NCBI RefSeq assembly: GCF_008710705.1
Contig: NZ_VYRZ01000001.1
Span: forward strand, 1,116,001-1,180,000
Direction of reading: 5' to 3'
Length of the DNA stretch: 64,000 nucleotides
Source of the DNA: Microbacterium radiodurans
GTDB taxonomy: Bacteria; Actinomycetota; Actinomycetes; Actinomycetales; Microbacteriaceae
Every line of letters starts with the position of its first letter. Position 1 is the first letter of the stretch. The notes below the pieces were generated by a model. The model searched no databases, was not told where the DNA came from, and worked only from the letters and a program-made list of their open reading frames with translations. Below, piece after piece: positions 17,740 through 25,349 of the stretch. A program made the position numbers and the translations under genes.

Positions 17740-18099
17740 ATGTCCAACGCATTCAACGACGACCTCGACCGCCCCGCTCCCGCCGCGGATGCCGGCGTGC
17801 AGCCGCTGCGCGACGGCGACGCCACGAGCGAGGCGGATCCGTCGCTCGACCCCGCTCAGCAGGAGTGGGAGCGGACCGAGGCCATCGATGACGCGCTCGA
17901 GGCCGGCGTGGACCCCGCCGTGCTCGACACCGCCACCGCCACGGGTGCCGACCCCGCCGAGATCGTCTCGGACGACGACGAGATCCCCGCCGAAGACCTC
18001 CCGGTCAGCCGCGTGCAGCCCGAGACTCAGGGCGAGGACCCGGTCGTCGCCGAGCTCGGCGAGGAGGGCGAGGGCGACCTCGGCCCCGAGGATCTGTGA
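17740..18099 (+). CDS. Small acidic protein, function unknown
   Basis: ATG 17740 follows TGGAGGC and gives 119 residues. The protein is strongly acidic (EEGEGDLGPEDL at the end, many Asp and Glu), with no membrane span and no cysteine. It overlaps the GH15 start by four bases (GTGA), so the two are translationally coupled. It is probably disordered, like many stress-linked acidic actinobacterial proteins. No family is assigned. Confidence 0.72.
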   Translation: MSNAFNDDLDRPAPAADAGVQPLRDGDATSEADPSLDPAQQEWERTEAIDDALEAGVDPAVLDTATATGADPAEIVSDDDEIPAEDLPVSRVQPETQGEDPVVAELGEEGEGDLGPEDL

Positions 18100-19886
18100 C
18101 CGCCGGCATCGAGACCTATGCGCCGATCGGCGACGGCCGCACGGTCGCCCTGGTCGCGCAGAACGGCAGCGTCGACTGGCTGCCGCTTCCGGATCTGACG
18201 TCGATGCCCGCGTTCGCGCGGATGCTCGACGCCGAGACGGGCGGATGCTTCGAACTGGCACCCGAATCCGAGTTCACGACCGAGCGTCGCTACATCCCCG
18301 ACACCAACGTCCTCGAGACGACCTTCACGACGGCGGACGGTCAGGTCCGGGTGACCGATGCGATGGTGTCGGGTGTCGCCGGACGGATGCCGTGGGCCGA
18401 GCTCGCGCGCCGGATCGACGGCATCCGCGGCGACGTCGAGATGCGCTGGCGCGTCCACCCCGGGGCGTCGCTGCTGACCGCCGCCCCGTGGATCGAGCGC
18501 ACCCAGCACGGCGACATCATTCGCACGGGGAAGACGGCGATCGCGCTCGTCGGCTTCGAGCACGGTCCCGACGAGCCGGACCCCGACGGCACGTCGGGTC
18601 CGCAGCTGACCGGGCGCTTCACGACCGCGGCGGATTCGCGCCACCTCCTCGCGCTCGCCGCGACGCACGACGAGCCGCTGCACCTGCCCGATCCGTACAA
18701 CGTCGACATCGGCATCGACCGGACGATCGAGAATTGGAAGCACTGGTCGGAGGTCTTCTCGTACGACGGTCCGTGGGCTCCGCACGTGCAGCGCAGCGCG
18801 CTCGCGCTGAAGCTCCTGATCTTCAGCCCCACCGGCGCGATCGCCGCCGCGGCCACGACGTCGCTCCCCGAGAACCCGGACGGCGGCAAGAACTGGGACT
18901 ACCGGCACGCGTGGGTCCGAGACCTCGCCTACACCGCGCACGCGCTCGTCCGGTTCGGCCTGCGCGAAGAGACGCACGCGGCCCTGTCCTGGATGCTGCG
19001 GACGATCCGCGAGCACGGTCCCGAGCTGCACGTCATGTACACCCTCGACGGCGAACTCGTCCCCGACGCCGAGGAGCACCCGGTCGCGGGGTGGCACGGG
19101 ATCGGACCCGTCGTCACCGGCAATCCGGCTCGCGGGCAGCTTCAGCTCGGCGTCTACGGCGACCTCATGGCGATCTGCCGCACCTACGTCGACGCCGGCA
19201 ACGTCCTCGACATCGGCACGGCCCGCATGCTCGCCGGGGTCGCCGACCGCACGTGCGACCTCTGGCGGAACCCCGATTCCGGCATGTGGGAGTTGCCGGA
19301 GGTGCGCCACTACACCTCGTCCAAGATGGGCTGCTGGAAGGCTCTCGACGATGCGGTGGCGCTCGCCGAAAGCGGAGCGATCCCGGGAAGCGCCGACCGG
19401 TGGCGCGCGGAGCGCGACCGCATCCGGCTCTGGATCGACGAGAACTGCTGGTCCGAGAAGCGGAAGGCGTTCGTGTTCTACGCGGGCGGCGACGAACTCG
19501 ACGCCTCGGTCCTCCTGCACGCGCCGACCGGCTTCGAACGGGGCGAGCGGATGTCGACGACGATCGACGCCCTCACGGCGGAACTCGGCGCCGGGCCGCT
19601 CATGTACCGCTACAGCGGTGTGTCGGACGAGGAGAAGACGTTCGTGGCGTGCGCGTTCTGGCGTGTCGAGTCGCTCGCCTGCGTCGGACGGCACGACGAG
19701 GCGCTCGAGCTCATGTCGCAGCTCATCCCGCTCGCCAACGACGTCGGCATCTACGCCGAGATGATCGACGCCGACGACGGCTCGGCCTGGGGCAACACGC
19801 CCCAGGCGCTCAGCCACCTCGCCTTCCTCGCCGCGGCGATCACGATGCGCGAGGTCATCCCCGAGGAGAAGCTCCGTGACGGCTGA
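18096..19886 (+). CDS. Glycoside hydrolase family 15 protein (glucoamylase/trehalase-like)
   Basis: The 596-residue cytoplasmic protein has an N-terminal beta-sandwich (PIGDGRTVALVAQNGSVDWL) and a C-terminal alpha/alpha barrel. GKNWDYRHAWVRDLAYTAHA is the substrate-site helix start, GMWELPEVRHYTSSKMGCW holds the general acid Glu, and YAEMID followed by GNTPQALSHLAFL corresponds to the catalytic-base region. Actinobacterial members include trehalases and alpha-glucosidases, so the substrate is open. The start GTG overlaps the acidic gene, and the end overlaps the SMP-30 gene by 11 bp. Confidence 0.9.
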   Translation: MTAGIETYAPIGDGRTVALVAQNGSVDWLPLPDLTSMPAFARMLDAETGGCFELAPESEFTTERRYIPDTNVLETTFTTADGQVRVTDAMVSGVAGRMPWAELARRIDGIRGDVEMRWRVHPGASLLTAAPWIERTQHGDIIRTGKTAIALVGFEHGPDEPDPDGTSGPQLTGRFTTAADSRHLLALAATHDEPLHLPDPYNVDIGIDRTIENWKHWSEVFSYDGPWAPHVQRSALALKLLIFSPTGAIAAAATTSLPENPDGGKNWDYRHAWVRDLAYTAHALVRFGLREETHAALSWMLRTIREHGPELHVMYTLDGELVPDAEEHPVAGWHGIGPVVTGNPARGQLQLGVYGDLMAICRTYVDAGNVLDIGTARMLAGVADRTCDLWRNPDSGMWELPEVRHYTSSKMGCWKALDDAVALAESGAIPGSADRWRAERDRIRLWIDENCWSEKRKAFVFYAGGDELDASVLLHAPTGFERGERMSTTIDALTAELGAGPLMYRYSGVSDEEKTFVACAFWRVESLACVGRHDEALELMSQLIPLANDVGIYAEMIDADDGSAWGNTPQALSHLAFLAAAITMREVIPEEKLRDG

Positions 19887-20751
19887 GATTGAAGTCTTCC
19901 GCGACACCGGCGCCATCCTCGTCGAGAGCATCTGGTGGGATGCGCGGACCGACGAGGTCGTCTGGGTCGACATCTCCGCGGGACTCCTGCACCGCGGACC
20001 GCTGGACGGGTCGCGCGACGGCGGCGACGACCGCGTCGTCGAGCTGCCGCCGCCCGTCTCGGCGGTCCAGCCGGCCGTCGGCGGCGGATACATCGCCGCC
20101 CTGAAGGACAGCGTCGTGCTGCTGGATGCCGCAGGCCGCATCGATCGCGAACTCGCTCGTCTGCCGCATCGCCACGACGGCATGCGGCTGAACGAGGGCA
20201 AGGTCGATCCGTTCGGACGCTTCGTCGTCGGGGCGATGGAGCTGACCTCGGACGACGCCGCTGCCGCCGTGTGGTCCGTCGACGCCGCGGGCGCGGTCAG
20301 CGTCATCCGCGGCGGATTCGGCGTCGCGAACGGATTCGAATGGGACGACGACGGGGCGACGATGTTCATCACCGACACGTCGACCTCGACCGTCTACCGA
20401 GGCGCCTACGGGGCGGACGGCAGGCTCGGCGACCTCGCCCCGTTCCTCGTCGGCCGGATGAGCGACGGCCTGGTGCGGGCGAGTGACGGCACCTTCTACA
20501 ACGGCATCTACGGCGACGGATCGGTCGTGCACTGGAACGCCGACGGGTCGGTCGCGCGCGAGGTCTCCGTTCCGGCGCCCAACGTGACCTCGGTCGCCTT
20601 CGTCGGCCCCGCTCTCGACCAGCTGCTCATCGGCTCGGCGCGCGAGAACCTCGAGGAGTCACAGCTGCGCGAGGCCCCGCTCTCGGGAGGCATCTTCCGC
20701 TGGCGGCCGGGAGCGACCGGCCGCCCCGTGCACACCTTCGGCAGCCGCTGA
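19876..20751 (+). CDS. SMP-30/gluconolactonase family protein
   Basis: The 291-residue beta-propeller starts at GTG 19876, inside the end of the GH15 gene. ESIWWD, DGMRLNEGKVDPFGRFVVG and NGFEWDDDG place the metal ligands (Glu, Asn, Asp) of SMP-30/gluconolactonases in order. Family members open sugar lactones such as gluconolactone. Coupled to GH15, it fits a glucose/sugar-acid handling unit. Confidence 0.9.
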   Translation: MTAEIEVFRDTGAILVESIWWDARTDEVVWVDISAGLLHRGPLDGSRDGGDDRVVELPPPVSAVQPAVGGGYIAALKDSVVLLDAAGRIDRELARLPHRHDGMRLNEGKVDPFGRFVVGAMELTSDDAAAAVWSVDAAGAVSVIRGGFGVANGFEWDDDGATMFITDTSTSTVYRGAYGADGRLGDLAPFLVGRMSDGLVRASDGTFYNGIYGDGSVVHWNADGSVAREVSVPAPNVTSVAFVGPALDQLLIGSARENLEESQLREAPLSGGIFRWRPGATGRPVHTFGSR

Positions 20752-20807
20752 CCCGGGGCGCCTCGGCGACCCACAAGACCTGACACACCCCACGGAAAGG
20801 AGACATC

Positions 20808-21704
20808 ATGTCCCGCGACCAGTACACCTTCGTCAATCCCGCCGAGCTGTACTCGGACATCGAGCCCGAGAAGCAGAAGATGGACGAACCCGGCCTCGAC
20901 GCCGATCTCACCCCGAAGGCCGATCTCGGCGAGGAGAGCTACCGCGGCAGCGGCCGTCTGACGGGTCGGAAGGCCCTCATCACCGGTGGCGACTCCGGCA
21001 TCGGAGCAGCCACCGCCATCGCCTTCGCCCGGGAGGGTGCCGACGTCGCGATCTCCTACCTTCCGCAGGAGGAGGAGGACGCCGCGCGGATCGCCGGCAT
21101 TCTGCGCGAGGCCGGTGTGACGGTCGCGCAGCTGCCGGGCGACCTCCGCGATCCGGAGTACTGCCGCGGGCTCGTCGCCGACGCGGTCTCGGCTCTCGGC
21201 GGCATCGACATCCTCGTGAACAACGGCGGCAAGCAGATCTTCCAGGAGTCGCTCGCCGACATCACCGACGAGCAGTTCGACGACACGTTCAAGACCAACG
21301 TGTACGCGATGTTCTGGATCACGAAGGCCGCCCTGCCGCACCTGTCCGCGGGATCGACGATCATCAACACGACGTCGATCCAGGCCTACTCGCCGTCCGA
21401 GACCCTCGTCGACTACGCATCGACCAAGGCGACGATCAACACCTTCACGAAGGCGCTCGCCCAGCAGCTCGCCCCGCAGGGGATCCGGGTCAACGCGGTC
21501 GCGCCGGGCCCGATCTGGACGCCGCTGCAGCCGAGCGACGGACAGCCTCAGGAGAAGATCGACAGCTTCGGCGAGGAGACCCCGCTCGGACGCATGGGCC
21601 AGCCCGCCGAGCTCGCACCGGCGTACGTCTTCCTCGCCTCGGCGGAGTCGAGCTACGTCGCGGGCGAGACGCTCAACGTCAACGGCGGCATGCCCACGCC
21701 CTGA
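20808..21704 (+). CDS. SDR oxidoreductase (general-stress GSP39/YhdF-like, glucose-dehydrogenase type)
   Basis: The 298-residue protein has a strong Shine-Dalgarno (GGAAAGGAG). A 45-residue N-terminal extension is typical of the YhdF/GSP39 subgroup. The Rossmann NAD(P) motif is TGGDSGIG, the active site is Tyr-x3-Lys in VDYASTKAT with the preceding Ser in NTTSIQAY, and GPIWTP and the C-terminal LNVNGGMP are standard. Its position after GH15 and SMP-30 suggests a stress or sugar oxidation role. Confidence 0.9.
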   Translation: MSRDQYTFVNPAELYSDIEPEKQKMDEPGLDADLTPKADLGEESYRGSGRLTGRKALITGGDSGIGAATAIAFAREGADVAISYLPQEEEDAARIAGILREAGVTVAQLPGDLRDPEYCRGLVADAVSALGGIDILVNNGGKQIFQESLADITDEQFDDTFKTNVYAMFWITKAALPHLSAGSTIINTTSIQAYSPSETLVDYASTKATINTFTKALAQQLAPQGIRVNAVAPGPIWTPLQPSDGQPQEKIDSFGEETPLGRMGQPAELAPAYVFLASAESSYVAGETLNVNGGMPTP

Positions 21705-21718
21705 CCGGACGGGATGCG

Positions 21719-21746
21719 AGCGCCGGCGGCTTCGGCTGCCGGCGCT
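21719..21746 (+). terminator. Terminator hairpin after the SDR gene
   Basis: AGCGCCGGCGGC and GCTGCCGGCGCT form a 12-bp stem with one G-U pair, closed by a stable TTCG tetraloop. It separates the SDR unit from the ohrR promoter. Confidence 0.75.
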
Positions 21747-21759
21747 TCTCTCGGCGCTA

Positions 21760-21789
21760 TTGATTGCGCACAACCGAGTTGTGTACTAT
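21760..21789 (+). promoter_or_regulatory. ohrR-ohr promoter with palindromic operator
   Basis: TTGATT (-35, 21760-21765), an 18-nt spacer and TACTAT (-10, 21784-21789) are visible. The spacer holds the perfect dyad CACAAC-CGA-GTTGTG (21769-21783), an OhrR-type site that would block RNA polymerase. The -10 ends 6 nt before the ATG. Confidence 0.75.
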
Positions 21790-21795
21790 GCATCT

Positions 21796-22284
21796 ATGGA
21801 ACCGACGCAGCACATGGTCTGCTTCTCGCTCTACGCGGCCTCCCGCGCGACGACGAAGGCCTATGCCGCGCTGCTCGAACCGCACGGCCTGACCTACCCG
21901 CAGTACCTCGTGCTCGTCCTCCTCTGGACCCGCGACGGCCGGAGCGTCCGCGATCTCGGCGAGGCGCTCGATCTCGACTCGGGGACCCTCTCGCCGTTGC
22001 TGCGCCGGATGACCCGCGACGGCCTCGTCGACCGCACCCGCGATTCCGATGACGAGCGGGTCGTCACCGTCGCGCTGACCGCTCGCGGCCGCGCGCTGCG
22101 CGGCGAGCTCGCGCACGTCCCCGCGTGCATCGCGCGGGGGATGGGCATCACCGCCGAGAGCGCGCGGGACCTCATCGACGCGCTGGGCGCGCTCGCCGAC
22201 GGCATGCGCGACACGACCGCAGACCTCCGTTCGGCCCCGGCCGGCGGCATCCCGACCACCCCCGAGAAGAAGGAGCACGCATGA
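21796..22284 (+). CDS. ohrR: OhrR: MarR-family organic peroxide sensor/repressor
   Basis: ATG 21796 is taken over an upstream in-frame ATG, because the promoter lies between; this gives 162 residues. The N-terminal HMVCFSLYAAS contains the reactive Cys9 used by OhrR proteins to sense organic hydroperoxides. The winged-helix GTLSPLLRRMTRDGLVDRTRD is the DNA-reading region. It overlaps ohr by four bases (ATGA). It probably represses its own promoter through the dyad at 21769-21783. Confidence 0.93.
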   Translation: MEPTQHMVCFSLYAASRATTKAYAALLEPHGLTYPQYLVLVLLWTRDGRSVRDLGEALDLDSGTLSPLLRRMTRDGLVDRTRDSDDERVVTVALTARGRALRGELAHVPACIARGMGITAESARDLIDALGALADGMRDTTADLRSAPAGGIPTTPEKKEHA

Positions 22285-22703
22285 GCGCCCTCTACACCGC
22301 CGAAGCACTCTCGACCGGCGCCGGCCGCAACGGTCACGTCCGCAGCACCGACGGCCGCGTCGACCTCGACATGGCCGTCCCGAAGGAGATGGGCGGATCG
22401 GGCGACGGCTCGAACCCCGAGCAGCTCTTCGCCGCCGGTTACGCGGCGTGCTTCCACTCCGCGCTGCAGATGGTCGCCCGCTCGAAGAAGGTCGACGTGA
22501 GCGAGTCGGCCGTCGGCGGCCAGGTCCAGATCCACCCCACGGATGCCGGCGGGTTCTCCCTCTCGGTCGTGCTCGAGGTCGTCCTCCCCGGCGTCGATCG
22601 CGCGGTCGCACAGGAGCTCGCCGACGCCGCGCACCAGGTGTGCCCGTACTCGAACGCCACCCGCGGCAACATCCCCGTCGAGATCACCGTCTCCGAGGAC
22701 TGA
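22281..22703 (+). CDS. ohr: Ohr: organic hydroperoxide resistance peroxidase
   Basis: The 140-residue OsmC-fold protein has the two catalytic cysteines in their usual contexts: Cys57 in GYAACFHSAL and Cys121 in HQVCPYSNAT. It reduces lipid and organic hydroperoxides using lipoylated proteins as reductant. It is coupled to ohrR. Confidence 0.95.
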   Translation: MSALYTAEALSTGAGRNGHVRSTDGRVDLDMAVPKEMGGSGDGSNPEQLFAAGYAACFHSALQMVARSKKVDVSESAVGGQVQIHPTDAGGFSLSVVLEVVLPGVDRAVAQELADAAHQVCPYSNATRGNIPVEITVSED

Positions 22704-22721
22704 CCTCCCGAACGCGCGAGA

Positions 22722-22767
22722 GCGCGCAGGCGCCGTTCGCATCCGCGGACATCGTGCGCCTGCGCGC
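22722..22767. terminator. Hairpin between convergent ohr and alarmone synthetase genes
   Basis: GCGCGCAGGCGC and GCGCCTGCGCGC form a perfect 12-bp stem with a 22-nt loop, placed between two convergent stop codons. Confidence 0.6.
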
Positions 22768-22776
22768 CCTCGGTGC

Positions 22777-23472
22777 TCAGATGCGGACGACGGCCGGGCG
22801 CTGGCGCACTTCGCGGTGCAGTCGCTCCATCCGGGCGTCGAGCTCGGACGCCGTCTCGGCGGCATCCTTCAGCTCCGCCAGCAGCTCCTGCGGGACGTTG
22901 GCGGCGTACTTGTAGTAGATCTTGTGCTCGAGGCTCGCCCAGAAGTCCATCGCGATGGTGCGGAACTGCACCTCGACCGGGACGGTGATGCGACCCGTGG
23001 AGAGGAAGACCGGGACCTCGACGATCGCGTGCAGGCTCTTGTAGCCGTTCGGCTTCGGCTCGGCGATGTAGTCCTTCACGAGCCGGACGGTGATGTCGTC
23101 CTGTGCGGTGAGCAGATCGAACAGGCGGTATGCGTCCTGCACGAAGCTGCAGGTGACGCGGACGCCGGCGATGTCGGTGATGCTCTCGCGGATCGAGGCG
23201 AACTCGGGATCGACGCCCTTGCGCACGACCTTCTCCACGATGCTGTCGGGAGACTTGAGGCGGCTCGAGAGGTGCTCGATCGGGTTGTAGTCGTGCAGCT
23301 GCTGGAACTCGTCGCGCAGGATGCCGAGCTTGGTCTCGATCTCCTGCATCCCGAAGCGGTACTCCAGCAGGAACTGCTGGAACTGGTCGCGGAGATCGCG
23401 CAGCTGCTGCGGGGAGTACGTCTGCAGGGTGTTCGCGATCGAGATCGGGGGCAGGGCCTCGCCTGTCGTCAT
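22777..23472 (-). CDS. RelA/SpoT-domain small alarmone synthetase
   Basis: ATG 23472 gives 231 residues and is favoured by a TACGGT box ending 6 nt upstream. The synthetase domain shows SRLKSPDSIVEKVVRKG, ITDIAGVRVTCSFVQD, KPNGYKSLHAIVEVP and VEVQFRTIAMDFWASLEHKIYYK, the full catalytic path for pyrophosphate transfer to GTP/GDP. No HD hydrolase, TGS or ACT domain is present. Helical N- and C-termini allow tetramer formation as in RelQ. It acts as a secondary (p)ppGpp source. Confidence 0.92.
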   Translation of the reverse strand: MTTGEALPPISIANTLQTYSPQQLRDLRDQFQQFLLEYRFGMQEIETKLGILRDEFQQLHDYNPIEHLSSRLKSPDSIVEKVVRKGVDPEFASIRESITDIAGVRVTCSFVQDAYRLFDLLTAQDDITVRLVKDYIAEPKPNGYKSLHAIVEVPVFLSTGRITVPVEVQFRTIAMDFWASLEHKIYYKYAANVPQELLAELKDAAETASELDARMERLHREVRQRPAVVRI

Positions 23473-23478
23473 GCTCCG

Positions 23479-23484
23479 ACCGTA
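23479..23484 (-). promoter_or_regulatory. -10 box TACGGT, leaderless type
   Basis: On the minus strand the hexamer ends 6 nt before the alarmone synthetase ATG (23472). Confidence 0.5.
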
Positions 23485-23621
23485 GCGCCGGGGCATCGGC
23501 GAGGGCTGTGAGTCGTCGCGGCGTTCGCCGCAGGCGCACCGTCGCGGCGACGCGGGCGATGTCGGCCGTCGGTGGCCGGCGCTACCATGAACCGTCCCTC
23601 GAACCCGCCCGGAGGCGCAGC

Positions 23622-25349
23622 ATGCTCGGCAAGCTCCTCATCCGCTATCTCGGAAGGTACCGGTGGCTTCTCGCCGGTGTGCTCGTCTTCCAATTCGCCT
23701 CGGCGATGGCGTCCCTCTACCTCCCGCGACTGAACGCCGACATCATCGACAACGGCGTCGCCCGCGGCGACACCGGGTACATCTGGTCGCGCGGCGTGAT
23801 GATGCTCGTCATCGCCCTCGGCCAGATCGTCGCGTCGGTCATCGCGACCCTGTGCGCCGCCCGCGCCGCGATGGCGACCGGCCGCGACATCCGGCGCGAC
23901 GTCTTCGAGAAGGTCAGCGGATTCTCCGAGCGCGAGGTGTCGCGCTTCGGACCCGGCACGCTCATCACCCGCAACACGAACGACGTGCAGCAGGTGCAGA
24001 TGCTCGCGATGATGGGCGCGACGATGCTCGTCACGGCGCCGCTGCTCGCGATCGGCGGCATCATCATGGCGCTCCAGCAGGACGTCGGACTCAGCTGGCT
24101 GATCGGCGTGGCCGTTCCGCTGCTGCTGGTCATCGCCGGCGTCATCATCAGCCGCATGGTGCCGCTCTTCCGCGTCTTCCAGGTGCGTCTCGACAACGTC
24201 AACCGGATCATGCGGGAGCAGCTCACCGGCGTCCGCGTCGTCCGGGCCTTCGTGCGCGAGCCCATCGAGGAGGAGCGCTTCCGCGGGGCGAACACCGACA
24301 TCATGATCGTCGGCCGGAAGGTCGGGTCGCTCTTCGTCCTCATGTTCCCGCTCGCGATGCTGGTCCTGAACGTCACCGTCGTCGGGGTCATCTGGTTCGG
24401 CGGCATCCAGGTCGACGAGGGGTCGGTTCAGATCGGCACGCTCTTCGCCTTCATGCAGTACGTCGGCCAGATCCTCATGGGAGTCCTCATGGCGACGTTC
24501 ATGACGATCATGATCCCGCGGGCGGCGGTCTCGGCCGACCGCATCGGCGAGGTCCTCGGTTCGGCCGATGCGCTGACGCGTCCCGCCGACCCCGTGACGA
24601 CGTTCCCGACGCCCGGGTCCGTCGAGTTCGACGACGTCGCCTTCACCTACCCGGGCGCCGACGCGCCCGTGCTCGAAGGCATCTCCTTCCGGGCCGAGCC
24701 GGGCGAGACGGTCGCGGTGGTCGGATCGACCGGGGCGGGGAAGACCACCCTCGTCTCGCTGCTGCCGCGCCTGTTCGATGTCACCGGCGGCGCCGTGCGC
24801 GTCGCCGGGGTGGACGTGCGCGAGGCGGACCTCGACGGGCTGTGGGGCGGCATCGGGTACGTGCCGCAGCGCGCGTTCCTCTTCACCGGCACCGTCGCCT
24901 CGAACCTCCGGTTCGGGCGCGAGGAGGCGACCGACGACGAGCTCTGGCATGCGCTCGAGATCGCGCAGGGGCGCGACTTCGTCTCCGAGATGGAGGGCGG
25001 CCTCGATGCGCGGATCGCGCAGGGCGGCACCAACGTCTCGGGCGGGCAGCGCCAGCGGCTCGCGATCGCACGGGCGATCGTCCGCCGTCCCGACATCCTC
25101 GTGTTCGACGACTCGTTCTCCGCGCTCGATCTGGCGACCGACGCGCGCCTCCGCCAGGCGCTCTGGCGCGAGCTGCCGGCGGTCACGAAGATCGTCGTCG
25201 CCCAGCGCATCTCGACCGTGACCGGTGCCGACCGCATCGTCGTCCTCGACGACGGACGGATGGCCGGCGTCGGCACCCACGCCGAGCTTCTCGAGACCAA
25301 CGAGACCTATCGCGAGATCGTTCAGTCGCAGCTGGGGGTGGACGCATGA
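23622..25349 (+). CDS. ABC exporter half-transporter A (degenerate Walker B)
   Basis: ATG 23622 after GGAGGCG gives 575 residues. Six membrane spans fill residues about 15-310. The ATPase domain has Walker A GSTGAGKTTL, canonical signature NVSGGQRQR and Walker B ILVFDDSFSALD, in which the catalytic glutamate is replaced by aspartate. It overlaps the partner gene (ATGA). The pair is a heterodimeric multidrug/lipid exporter of the TM287/288-BmrCD kind. The substrate is unknown. Confidence 0.92.
   Translation: MLGKLLIRYLGRYRWLLAGVLVFQFASAMASLYLPRLNADIIDNGVARGDTGYIWSRGVMMLVIALGQIVASVIATLCAARAAMATGRDIRRDVFEKVSGFSEREVSRFGPGTLITRNTNDVQQVQMLAMMGATMLVTAPLLAIGGIIMALQQDVGLSWLIGVAVPLLLVIAGVIISRMVPLFRVFQVRLDNVNRIMREQLTGVRVVRAFVREPIEEERFRGANTDIMIVGRKVGSLFVLMFPLAMLVLNVTVVGVIWFGGIQVDEGSVQIGTLFAFMQYVGQILMGVLMATFMTIMIPRAAVSADRIGEVLGSADALTRPADPVTTFPTPGSVEFDDVAFTYPGADAPVLEGISFRAEPGETVAVVGSTGAGKTTLVSLLPRLFDVTGGAVRVAGVDVREADLDGLWGGIGYVPQRAFLFTGTVASNLRFGREEATDDELWHALEIAQGRDFVSEMEGGLDARIAQGGTNVSGGQRQRLAIARAIVRRPDILVFDDSFSALDLATDARLRQALWRELPAVTKIVVAQRISTVTGADRIVVLDDGRMAGVGTHAELLETNETYREIVQSQLGVDA

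Noticed and set aside
18027..20378. 783-codon minus-strand open frame over the GH15 and SMP-30 genes
   Set aside because: The plus-strand genes carry catalytic motifs; the minus frame is compositional only.
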